DNA of 64,000 nt from Aureibaculum luteum (GTDB lineage: Bacteria; Bacteroidota; Bacteroidia; Flavobacteriales; Flavobacteriaceae), in NCBI RefSeq assembly GCF_003449015.1, contig NZ_QRGD01000012.1:1-64000 (forward strand), read 5' to 3'. The translations under genes and the position numbers were made by a program. Within the stretch, counting starts at the first letter, position 1. Each line of letters opens with the position of its first letter. Shown one piece after another: positions 17,064 to 23,912 of this stretch. The notes beneath the pieces were generated by a model. It ran no database searches, was not told where the DNA came from, and saw only the letters and a list, made by a program, of their open reading frames with translations.

Positions 17064-17240
17064 TTATTTTTTTGAAGTTACGCGATCGTAGAAGAAAATA
17101 AGACCAGCACTAATTTCTAAAAACAAACCAATTGTTAAAAAAGTAGTAGCGTATGTTTCCATTTTAATTACTTTTAAAATAGCACCTAACATAACTAATA
17201 ATAATCCTACAACAAGAAATTGAGATGATCTGTTTTTCAT
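17064..17240 (-). CDS. Small two-helix membrane protein (GldL-like N-terminal pattern)
   Basis: The 58-residue frame begins M-K-N-R-S-S-Q-F-L-V-V-G. Two hydrophobic segments (about 8-24 and 33-51) flank a short charged turn, and the tail is basic (Y-D-R-V-T-S-K-K). The pattern L-L-L-V-M-L-G-A-I-L-K resembles the first transmembrane region of GldL, but GldL is far longer, so this is at most a mini-relative. Coding status rests on the clean hydrophobic pattern. A structured region and a TATCTTTG promoter lie upstream on the same strand, so this gene may be expressed from that promoter. Confidence 0.6.
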   Translation of the reverse strand: MKNRSSQFLVVGLLLVMLGAILKVIKMETYATTFLTIGLFLEISAGLIFFYDRVTSKK

Positions 17241-17274
17241 GGTTTAAAAAGATTATATTGTTTCGTGCTTAATA

Positions 17275-17304
17275 AAAATAGAGGCTCTTTCGAACCTCTA
17301 TTTT
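17275..17304. terminator. Perfect 10-bp hairpin, terminator- or leader-like
   Basis: AAAATAGAGG (17275-17284) pairs perfectly with CCTCTATTTT (17295-17304) around a 10-base loop containing TTCGAA. It lies 35 bases upstream of the small membrane protein start on the minus strand, and could be a terminator of the upstream RNA or a leader element. Confidence 0.5.
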
Positions 17305-17334
17305 AACTAACTCCCTTATTAAAATAAATTTAGT

Positions 17335-17367
17335 AAAAGTGACTTTTTAAATGATAATCACTTTTTT
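17335..17367. terminator. AT-rich hairpin, possible terminator
   Basis: AAAAGTGA (17335-17342) pairs with TCACTTTT (from 17358), flanked by A and T tracts. It lies downstream of the structured RNA on the minus strand and could be a back-up terminator. Confidence 0.4.
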
Positions 17368-17376
17368 AAAAAGTAA

Positions 17377-17528
17377 ATAAAAAGTCCAGCCCAATGATTG
17401 TGAGTAAAGTACTTGCTATGAATAGACTTTACTTCCTTCGTAATAAGTGGAAATTTTTAGGAAAGTAGATCATTGGGTTAAGGACTAGATTATACATAAT
17501 GTGTTTAGCTGTACTTATTGTTTTAAGT
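17377..17528 (-). ncRNA. Candidate structured non-coding RNA
   Basis: Read on the minus strand, a long closing stem is visible: AGTCC (17482-17486) pairs with GGACT (17383-17387), and CCCAATGAT (17469-17477) pairs with ATCATTGGG (17390-17398). The interior can fold two smaller hairpins built on TACTTTCCT/AGGAAGTA and AAAGT/ACTTT, giving a three-way junction. The closing stem is followed by TTTTTATTT, a terminator-like tail. A TATCTTTG promoter lies at 17534-17541. No long reading frame covers it. The RNA would be about 150 bases. I cannot assign it to a family; a 5' leader of the small membrane gene is the main alternative. Confidence 0.45.
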
Positions 17529-17533
17529 TGATA

Positions 17534-17541
17534 CAAAGATA
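17534..17541 (-). promoter_or_regulatory. -7 promoter element TATCTTTG (minus strand)
   Basis: It is a perfect TAnnTTTG match on the minus strand, just upstream of the structured RNA candidate. No well-placed -33 TTG was found. Confidence 0.5.
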
Positions 17542-17570
17542 ACGACAAACGAGCGACTTTATTCCAAAAA

Positions 17571-17636
17571 AAACCGCAATAGTTAGTGTAAAAAACCGCA
17601 ATATTTTACGGTTTAAACCGTAAAATATTGCGGTTT
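17571..17636. promoter_or_regulatory. 44-bp perfect palindrome plus extra half-site, likely operator
   Basis: Positions 17593-17636 form a perfect palindrome with two 22-base arms centred at 17614/17615. Each arm begins AAACCGCAATA and ends ACGGTTT. A third AAACCGCAATA half-site starts at 17571, exactly 22 bases before the palindrome, so direct repeats occur at a two-helical-turn period. LytTR-family regulators bind direct repeats with about this period, and the next gene encodes one. Autoregulation, or divergent control of the RNA at 17377-17528, is inferred. Confidence 0.65.
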
Positions 17637-17686
17637 AATACTGGTTATTTTGAGGTTAAAGAGCTCATCTAAAATAAAATAACTAT

Positions 17687-17709
17687 GTAATTTAGTAAAA
17701 CTAAATTAC
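17687..17709 (+). promoter_or_regulatory. Hairpin just before the LytTR start codon
   Basis: GTAATTTAG (17687-17695) pairs perfectly with CTAAATTAC (17701-17709) around TAAAA. It ends six bases before the ATG at 17716 and would cover the ribosome-binding region if folded in the mRNA. Confidence 0.45.
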
Positions 17710-17715
17710 GGGCCT

Positions 17716-18450
17716 ATGCAAAATAGATATTCAATAATTGATGGCGACAAAAAAACCATTATAAAGATTCAAAAATATTTCGAAAATACAGATGATTTTA
17801 TCTGTATAGGTGCTTCGGGATGTTTTAATCAATCATTGGATACTATTTTAGAATACGCACCAGATATTATTTTTATTGATGTAGATAACAACAAAGAGAA
17901 CACGAACGATGCCTTTAGTTTTATAAATGAATTGTATAAGTACGTCAAAGAAATGCCGAAAGTGATAGCCTTGTCAACTACAAAAGATGGGGCGTATAAT
18001 TGTATGAAAAATAATTTTTGTGATTATATTTTAAAACCCATCAATGATTTTGAGCTGCGTAAATCTGTGGCAAGGTTAAAAATAAAGCCCAGAAAACCTT
18101 CAGATAAGTTATGTCTAAAATCATATAAAGATTATCGATTTATTGAAATGAATGAAATACTGTTTCTAAAAGCAGATAATACATCTACTGATTTTTTTAT
18201 GGAAGATGGTACTACTATTAGTGCATATAAAACCCTCAAATACTTTGAAAAACTTTTACCTGAAAATTTTACTAGAATACACAATAGTTATATTGTAAAC
18301 CAAAAGTATGTATCTAGAATTCACTTCGGAAAAGCTAAATGCACAATAAAGCAGCATAGTTTTGCCATTCCTTTCTCAAAATCATATAAAGAAAATGTTG
18401 TTATTTTAGAAAAATCTATTTCTAAGAATGCCTTATTATCCTTAAACTAG
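17716..18450 (+). CDS. LytTR family response regulator
   Basis: The 244-residue protein has an N-terminal receiver domain (about 1-115) with phospho-acceptor D55 (I-F-I-D-V-D) and the conserved lysine in Y-I-L-K-P. A C-terminal LytTR DNA-binding domain (about 135-235) shows F-I-E-M-N-E-I-L-F-L-K-A-D, T-L-K-Y-F-E-K-L-L-P and F-T-R-I-H-N-S-Y-I-V-N. The acidic pocket near residue 9 (I-I-D-G-D) is only partly conserved. No LytS-type kinase is adjacent; the nearest kinase (19656) is paired with its own regulator. The palindrome upstream is a natural candidate target. Confidence 0.92.
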   Translation: MQNRYSIIDGDKKTIIKIQKYFENTDDFICIGASGCFNQSLDTILEYAPDIIFIDVDNNKENTNDAFSFINELYKYVKEMPKVIALSTTKDGAYNCMKNNFCDYILKPINDFELRKSVARLKIKPRKPSDKLCLKSYKDYRFIEMNEILFLKADNTSTDFFMEDGTTISAYKTLKYFEKLLPENFTRIHNSYIVNQKYVSRIHFGKAKCTIKQHSFAIPFSKSYKENVVILEKSISKNALLSLN

Positions 18451-18610
18451 TATTGTAAATTACCCATTAATTACCATCTACTGTTATACTCGTGCAAAGC
18501 ACTTCTCTTTGTGGGTCATCCACTATGTCTTCTTTAAAATAGTAGTTTAAACTTCCCCTTCGGCTTAGTTTTGTAACAGAAATTGAAGCTTCTATATCAT
18601 TTTAAATAGT

Positions 18611-18654
18611 AACATAACAATAAGAATGTGAGTGGTTAACAGAAATGTTATGTT
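18611..18654. repeat. 9-bp inverted repeat upstream of the lipoprotein array
   Basis: AACATAACA (18611-18619) is the exact complement of TGTTATGTT (18646-18654), with a 26-base spacer. It lies about 70 bases before the first lipoprotein gene and may be an operator. The remaining bases of the 18451-18720 gap show nothing else clear. Confidence 0.35.
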
Positions 18655-18720
18655 GCCTTATACATTCATTTATTAACAACATTGAATTAAAAACAAAACC
18701 ATAATCAAAACCATAAACCC

Positions 18721-18942
18721 ATGAAGACATTTAAAAACATATTAGCCATATTAATAGTATCAGTAGCTTTTTATTCATGCGATGCAGATGCAACGCTAGA
18801 TGATGTAGAACAAGCAGAATTAACAGAATTTAACCATGACTTATCTGTAGATGCTGATGACGAAGCGTTAGATACTGGTGATCAAGGAAATGAACATGAT
18901 GAAAGAGAAGAAGAGGATGATGATTTGGGAGCTGGTAACTAA
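18721..18942 (+). CDS. Acidic small lipoprotein, copy 1 of a tandem triplet
   Basis: The 73-residue product has a lipoprotein signal ending A-F-Y-S-C20, then an acidic mature part that starts D-A-D-A-T-L-D-D and ends in a run of E and D residues (E-R-E-E-E-D-D-D-L-G). No family is recognised. An acidic stretch close to the lipidated cysteine is reminiscent of the surface-export signal of flavobacterial lipoproteins, so surface exposure is possible. It is the first of three copies with a constant 309-base period; copy 1 is preceded by its own upstream region. The genes are followed by a sensor kinase pair. Confidence 0.8.
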   Translation: MKTFKNILAILIVSVAFYSCDADATLDDVEQAELTEFNHDLSVDADDEALDTGDQGNEHDEREEEDDDLGAGN

Positions 18943-18944
18943 AT

Positions 18945-19338
18945 CTTAACTGAATTAATAATAGATAGTAACACAAGTACCGTGCTGACATGCACATGCA
19001 TTAATAACCATAATCAAAACAATAAACCCATGAAGACATTTAAAAACATATTAGCCATATTAATAGTATCAGTAGCTTTTTATTCATGCGATGCAGATGC
19101 AACGCTAGATGATGTAGAACAGGCAGAATTAACAGAATTTAACCATGACTTATCAGTAGATGCTGATAGTGAAGGTTTAGATACTGGTGACCAAGGTAAT
19201 GAACATGATGAAAGAGAAGAAGAGGATGATGATTTGGGAGGTGGTAACTAAATCTTAACTGAAGTGATAATAAATAGTAACACAAGTACCGTGCTGACAT
19301 GCACATGCATTAATAACCATAATCAAAATAATAAACCC
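18945..19338 (+). repeat. Duplicated intergenic spacers between lipoprotein copies
   Basis: The spacers 18943-19029 and 19252-19338 are nearly identical (each includes CACAAGTACCGTGCTGACAT and TGCACATGCATTAATAACC). The duplicated unit is therefore gene plus spacer, 309 bases long. The feature span also includes copy 2 itself. Confidence 0.8.
19030..19251 (+). CDS. Acidic small lipoprotein, copy 2 of a tandem triplet
   Basis: The 73-residue product differs from copy 1 by only a few residues, clustered near the middle (D-A-D-S-E-G-L in place of D-A-D-D-E-A-L) and at the last glycine of the tail. I use the ATG at 19030 because it aligns exactly with the start of the other copies; an upstream in-frame ATG at 18982 would place a long polar stretch before the signal peptide. 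The intergenic sequence before it is also duplicated before copy 3. Recent tandem duplication is the simplest origin. Confidence 0.8.
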   Translation: MKTFKNILAILIVSVAFYSCDADATLDDVEQAELTEFNHDLSVDADSEGLDTGDQGNEHDEREEEDDDLGGGN

Positions 19339-19557
19339 ATGAAGACATTTAAAAACATATTAGCCATATTAATAGTATCAGTAGCTTTTTATTCTTGTGA
19401 TTCTGATGCAACGCTAGATGATTTAGAACAGGCAGAATTAACTGAATTTAACCATACTTTATCCGTAGATACTGATAATGAAGATTTAGATACTGGTGAC
19501 CAAGGAAATGAACATGATGAAAGAGAAGAAGAGGATGATTTGGGAGGAGGTAACTAA
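19339..19557 (+). CDS. Acidic small lipoprotein, copy 3 of a tandem triplet
   Basis: The 72-residue product is the most diverged copy: D-S-D-A-T after the lipid cysteine, T-L-S-V-D-T-D-N-E-D-L in the middle, and one aspartate fewer in the acidic tail. The start at 19339 is chosen by alignment with the other two copies. The signal peptide is identical in all three, while changes fall in the mature part, which suggests selection or drift on the exposed portion. A terminator follows about 30 bases downstream. Confidence 0.8.
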   Translation: MKTFKNILAILIVSVAFYSCDSDATLDDLEQAELTEFNHTLSVDTDNEDLDTGDQGNEHDEREEEDDLGGGN

Positions 19558-19583
19558 ATTTACATTAAATAATTAATAGATAT

Positions 19584-19616
19584 AAAACCTTAGGTACTTA
19601 CTTAAGGTTTTTTTTG
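19584..19616 (+). terminator. Rho-independent terminator after the lipoprotein array
   Basis: AAACCTTA pairs with TAAGGTTT around a short loop (19584-19610), followed by a run of T residues. It separates the array from the kinase gene. Confidence 0.8.
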
Positions 19617-19655
19617 TTTATATTAGATACATTTACAACTTGAAAATTATTCTAA

Positions 19656-21683
19656 TTGAAACATTTATTTTTTTACATTACGTTTTTAATATTTTTTATA
19701 ACTTCTCAGTCAGTAGCACTAGATAGTAATGTCAATGATTATATTGATAATACTAATGATAGTATACCTGTTTGGATTAAATATGCAAAGAAAACGGAAT
19801 TAACATTAGAAAATAGATTGTTTTTTCTAGATAAGGCTTATGAAAAGACCTTAGAAGAAAAAAATGATTCTCTGCGGAATAAATATTTATCTAAAATAGC
19901 GATACGTTATTCCAAATTAAAAGATTCTTCTTCGTTCAGAAGAACTAATAAGCTAACAATTGAATTATCAAAAAAATTAGGAGATTCTCTAAGGCTTGCT
20001 TTTAATTATTGGGATTTAGGTGATTTTTTTGGATCTTATGAAGTAAATGATAGTGCTTATTATAATTATTTTTATGCACAAAAAAATTTTAATGCAATAG
20101 GAGATAATTATTCATCTGGAAGAATGTTGTTGAACATGGCTATTAGTCAGTCTGAACTCAGAGATTACACAGGGAGTGAAGTAACGACTATAAGGGCTAT
20201 TGAAATATTAGAACCGTTAGGTAAGGATAATCAATTATATAAATGTTATACCAATCTTGGAGTTGTTTTTAATGAATTACATCAATATGGTAAAGCATTA
20301 AAATATCATAACAAAGCCTTAGAGTATCAAAATCAAATTAATGGTAATGGAGAAGATACTAACTTTGAAAATACATTAAATAATATTGGAGTTGTCTATG
20401 CCAATAATAAGCAATATGAAAAGGCTAGAGAGCATTATATAAAAGCTTTAAGAAGAGTTGATTTAAAATATGAAAACACAAAATTATATGCCAAATTATT
20501 GGACAATTTAGCCTATAGTAAATTTAAGTTGAACGATACTATTGGTGTTATTAAGTTGTTTCAAGAATCTTTACATATAAGAGATAGTGTTTATGATGAT
20601 TGGGGTAAATCTATGAATTTATTACACCAAGCCGAATACTATGCTACTTTAAATGACACTATAAAAGCGTTACGTTTAGCAAAAGAATCTAAAAACATTG
20701 CAGAAAGCACAAATAATTATAGAGACCTTTTGGCCACATTAATGTTGCTAGCTGAAATTGATAAGAACAATAATGATAAATATACACGACAATACATTAA
20801 TCTGAACGAGAAACTACTCGAGGAAGAAAGAGCTGTTAGAAATAAAATTGCTCGAATACAGTTTGAAACCGATCAGTTTATAGAAGAAAATGAAACATTA
20901 TCAGAGCAAAATAGGAATATCTTAGTCGTAGGTTCAATAGTTCTTGTTTTAGGGATGCTTATTTATATTATTAGAGATCAGCGTTTAAAAAATATTAGAT
21001 TAAAATTGGAAAAAGAACAGCAACTTGCTAATGAAGAAATCTATAATTTAATGTTGACCCAGCAAAATAAAATAGATGAAGGTAAACGAAATGAGAAAAA
21101 AAGAATGTCTGAAGAGTTACATGATGGTGTTTTGGGCAATCTCTATGGTATAAAAATGAATTTAGCGGTATTAAATGCTCAAAACAATGCAGAGGCTGTA
21201 ATAAAAAGAGAGACCTTTATTGAAGGACTTTCTAAAGTAATTGATGAAATAAGAAATGTTTCACATGAATTACACTCCAATGCGATTGATGCTAACGTGG
21301 GATATGTTCAATTGATTGAAGACCTATTATCAGAAAAAAGTTCATTACACGGCTATACTTTTGAATTATTAGCAGATAATACTTTAAAATGGTCAGAGAT
21401 AAAGGGAGATATAAAAATGAATATCTATCGTATAATTCAAGAATCTGTTCAAAATATAAATAAATATGCCAAAGCCAATAACTTAAACGTATCTTTAAAT
21501 AGTGATGCTGATTTTATTCATTTATCAATAATAGATGATGGAATAGGTTTTAATACAAACACCAATAAAGACGGTATTGGTATTAAAAATATAAGGTCAA
21601 GAGTGGAACGCCTTAATGGCGTTGTTGAATTTATTTCAGAACTAAAAAAAGGAACTACCATAAATATTAAGATACCGTTGTAG
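19656..21683 (+). CDS. TPR-containing sensor histidine kinase
   Basis: The 675-residue protein has a hydrophobic N-terminus (signal or anchor), tetratricopeptide repeats through about residue 380 (Y-T-N-L-G-V-V-F-N-E-L, A-L-K-Y-H-N-K-A-L), a membrane segment near 423-441, a HisKA_3 dimerisation domain with H489 (S-E-E-L-H-D-G-V-L-G-N-L), and a HATPase domain (R-I-I-Q-E-S-V-Q-N-I, D-D-G-I-G-F, G-I-G-I-K-N-I). This is the NarL-type kinase architecture common in Bacteroidota. The start is a TTG at 19656, chosen because it yields the hydrophobic N-terminus. It is followed 51 bases later by its probable partner regulator. Confidence 0.9.
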   Translation: MKHLFFYITFLIFFITSQSVALDSNVNDYIDNTNDSIPVWIKYAKKTELTLENRLFFLDKAYEKTLEEKNDSLRNKYLSKIAIRYSKLKDSSSFRRTNKLTIELSKKLGDSLRLAFNYWDLGDFFGSYEVNDSAYYNYFYAQKNFNAIGDNYSSGRMLLNMAISQSELRDYTGSEVTTIRAIEILEPLGKDNQLYKCYTNLGVVFNELHQYGKALKYHNKALEYQNQINGNGEDTNFENTLNNIGVVYANNKQYEKAREHYIKALRRVDLKYENTKLYAKLLDNLAYSKFKLNDTIGVIKLFQESLHIRDSVYDDWGKSMNLLHQAEYYATLNDTIKALRLAKESKNIAESTNNYRDLLATLMLLAEIDKNNNDKYTRQYINLNEKLLEEERAVRNKIARIQFETDQFIEENETLSEQNRNILVVGSIVLVLGMLIYIIRDQRLKNIRLKLEKEQQLANEEIYNLMLTQQNKIDEGKRNEKKRMSEELHDGVLGNLYGIKMNLAVLNAQNNAEAVIKRETFIEGLSKVIDEIRNVSHELHSNAIDANVGYVQLIEDLLSEKSSLHGYTFELLADNTLKWSEIKGDIKMNIYRIIQESVQNINKYAKANNLNVSLNSDADFIHLSIIDDGIGFNTNTNKDGIGIKNIRSRVERLNGVVEFISELKKGTTINIKIPL

Positions 21684-21734
21684 TTTATTTAATTAAAATT
21701 CACTAACTTGTAAAACGCAACCCCTATTATTCTC

Positions 21735-22412
21735 TTGGAAAATTTTTTAAACATATTAATAGTCGATGATAATCCTATGATCATAGAGGCGTATAAAAGT
21801 ATGTTTAATTATGCCGATTTAGATTGTGGTAGCCTAAAAATAGATGTAGCTTGTGACTGTGAAGAAGCCATTTTAAAAATGAAGTTAGCTCAAACTAATG
21901 TTCCTTATGATTGTTTTTATTTTGATATGAATTTACCGCCATCGCTAGATGGAAACTTTAAATCTGGAGAAGATTTAGCGTTATATGCTAAAAAAAACTT
22001 TCCGAAAGCACGAATAGCTATATTAACGTTAAATAATGACAGTCTTAGCATTCATAATATTTTAACTAAAATTAAGCCTGACGGATTATTGATAAAAAAC
22101 GATAGTAATCCTACAGAATTTATTACTGGTTTTAAAACGATTATGAGTAACCCTCCATTTTATAGTACTTCCGTACTAAAATTTTTAAGTAATATTAGTC
22201 TCCGTAAAGAAAGTGATAAATTCGACGATAACGATATTAAAATATTAATGCATTTAGAACGGGGGATTAAAACCAAAGATTTAGATCAATATATTAACTT
22301 ATCATTAAGTTCAATTGAAAAGAAAAAAAGTCAATTGAAAAAATCACTTAATCTAAAAAGGGGAAATGATGAAGATTTGGTGCGTATTGCTAAAGAAAAA
22401 GGTCTTATATAA
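21735..22412 (+). CDS. Response regulator with HTH output, partner of the TPR kinase
   Basis: The 225-residue protein has a receiver domain (about 1-140) opening N-I-L-I-V-D-D-N-P and with the phospho-acceptor aspartate in Y-F-D-M-N-L-P. A C-terminal helical region (about 160-220) has the spacing of a LuxR-type HTH (I-N-L-S-L-S-S-I-E-K-K-K-S-Q-L), but is somewhat degenerate. The start is a TTG at 21735, supported by M-E-N-F-L-N-I-L-I-V-D-D. The receiver has an insert around N-L-P-P-S-L-D-G-N-F-K-S. Kinase and regulator form a likely operon. Confidence 0.85.
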   Translation: MENFLNILIVDDNPMIIEAYKSMFNYADLDCGSLKIDVACDCEEAILKMKLAQTNVPYDCFYFDMNLPPSLDGNFKSGEDLALYAKKNFPKARIAILTLNNDSLSIHNILTKIKPDGLLIKNDSNPTEFITGFKTIMSNPPFYSTSVLKFLSNISLRKESDKFDDNDIKILMHLERGIKTKDLDQYINLSLSSIEKKKSQLKKSLNLKRGNDEDLVRIAKEKGLI

Positions 22413-22435
22413 TTAGTCTTTAATGCATAATAGCC

Positions 22436-22443
22436 TATTTTTG
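22436..22443 (+). promoter_or_regulatory. -7 promoter element TATTTTTG for rimO
   Basis: It is a TAnnTTTG match, 19 bases before the rimO start. Confidence 0.5.
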
Positions 22444-22462
22444 CAAAAAATAATAAAGCTAC

Positions 22463-23776
22463 ATGCGAACAAAATCTACAAAACAAAATAAGATTAATGT
22501 TGTTACTCTAGGATGTTCTAAGAATGTTTATGATTCTGAAGTGCTAATGGGGCAACTACAAGCCAATGGTAAAGAGGTTGTACATGAAGATGAAAATGAC
22601 GATGGTAATATTGTAGTAATAAATACTTGTGGATTTATTGGTAAAGCCAAAGAAGAATCTATCAATACTATTTTACATTACGCTCACAAAAAGGAAAAAG
22701 GTGAGGTTGACAAAGTTTTTGTTACAGGATGTTTAAGTGAACGTTATAAACCAGATTTAGAAAAAGAAATACCTGATGTTGATGCTTATTTTGGTACACA
22801 TGATTTACCTAACTTATTAAAAGTTTTAGAAGCAGATTATAAGCATGAGTTATTAGGTGAACGTGTAACAACGACTCCAAAGCATTATGCTTATTTAAAA
22901 ATTGCTGAAGGTTGTGATAGACCTTGTTCGTTTTGTGCCATCCCATTAATGAGGGGTAAGCATGTTTCTACACCTATTGAAAATTTAGTAAAAGAAGCTC
23001 AAAATTTAGCTGAAAAAGGAATTAAAGAGTTGATTTTAATTGCTCAAGATTTAACGTATTACGGACTAGATATTTATAAAAAAAGAGCCTTAGCTGATTT
23101 ATTAAAAGAATTAGCAAAAGTAGAAGGAATAGAGTGGATTAGATTACACTATGCTTTTCCTACAGGTTTTCCTTTAGATATACTTGAGGTAATGAAAAAT
23201 GAGCCTAAAGTGTGTAATTATTTGGACATTCCATTACAACATATTAATACTGAAATCTTAAAATCCATGCGAAGAGGTACAACGCATGAAAAAACAGTAA
23301 ACCTTATTACAAAGTTTAGAGCGGCTGTTCCAGATATGGCCATTAGAACAACGCTAATTGTGGGATATCCAGGAGAAACTGATGAAATTTTTGAAGAATT
23401 AAAGAATTGGGTTATAGATACACGCTTTGATAGACTTGGGGCTTTTGCCTATTCACATGAAGAAAATACACATGCAGCAACTTTAGAAGATGATGTTCCA
23501 GAAGAGGTAAAAGAACAACGTGTTGCCGAAATTATGGAAATACAAAGTCAAATTTCTTTTGAATTAAATCAAGAGAAAGTGGGTAAAACATTTAAATGTC
23601 TTTTCGATAGAAAAGAAGGGAATTACTTTTTTGGTAGAACGGAGTTTGATTCGCCAGATGTTGATAATGATGTTATAATTGATGCATCAAAACATTATGT
23701 ACAATTAGGTCAGTTTGTTAATGTGAAAATCAATTCTGCAGGTGATTTTGACCTCAATGGAGAACCTGTTTCTTAG
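22463..23776 (+). CDS. rimO: Ribosomal protein S12 methylthiotransferase RimO
   Basis: RimO adds a methylthio group to an aspartate of ribosomal protein S12, using two iron-sulphur clusters and SAM. The 437-residue protein has an N-terminal methylthiotransferase domain with cysteines in V-T-L-G-C-S-K, N-T-C-G-F and T-G-C-L, a radical-SAM motif C151-x3-C155-x2-C158, and a C-terminal TRAM region. The length is normal. Downstream of cinA-rpmB-rpmG-DUF4295-ftsY, this order is common in Flavobacteriia, except that the signalling island 15803-22412 lies between ftsY and rimO here. Confidence 0.97.
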   Translation: MRTKSTKQNKINVVTLGCSKNVYDSEVLMGQLQANGKEVVHEDENDDGNIVVINTCGFIGKAKEESINTILHYAHKKEKGEVDKVFVTGCLSERYKPDLEKEIPDVDAYFGTHDLPNLLKVLEADYKHELLGERVTTTPKHYAYLKIAEGCDRPCSFCAIPLMRGKHVSTPIENLVKEAQNLAEKGIKELILIAQDLTYYGLDIYKKRALADLLKELAKVEGIEWIRLHYAFPTGFPLDILEVMKNEPKVCNYLDIPLQHINTEILKSMRRGTTHEKTVNLITKFRAAVPDMAIRTTLIVGYPGETDEIFEELKNWVIDTRFDRLGAFAYSHEENTHAATLEDDVPEEVKEQRVAEIMEIQSQISFELNQEKVGKTFKCLFDRKEGNYFFGRTEFDSPDVDNDVIIDASKHYVQLGQFVNVKINSAGDFDLNGEPVS

Positions 23777-23900
23777 TTAAAATTTAAATTATCAATAATA
23801 ATGATTCCTTACCTTATTTCAAGGAGAAGTACTCCTAAGGTGGAGGGGTTAATTATTTTAAATAGTATTTCAATAATTACGCAATCTTTTAAATTTTCCC

Positions 23901-23908
23901 TATTTTTA
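23901..23908 (+). promoter_or_regulatory. -7 promoter element TATTTTTA adjacent to the bshC start
   Basis: It is a near-match to TAnnTTTG, ending four bases before the ATG at 23913. This predicts a leaderless or nearly leaderless transcript. Confidence 0.45.
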
Positions 23909-23912
23909 TCAT

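Noticed and set aside
18721-19557. CRISPR-like or satellite repeat
   Set aside because: The 309-base period consists of complete lipoprotein genes with conserved reading frames, so it is a gene duplication array.
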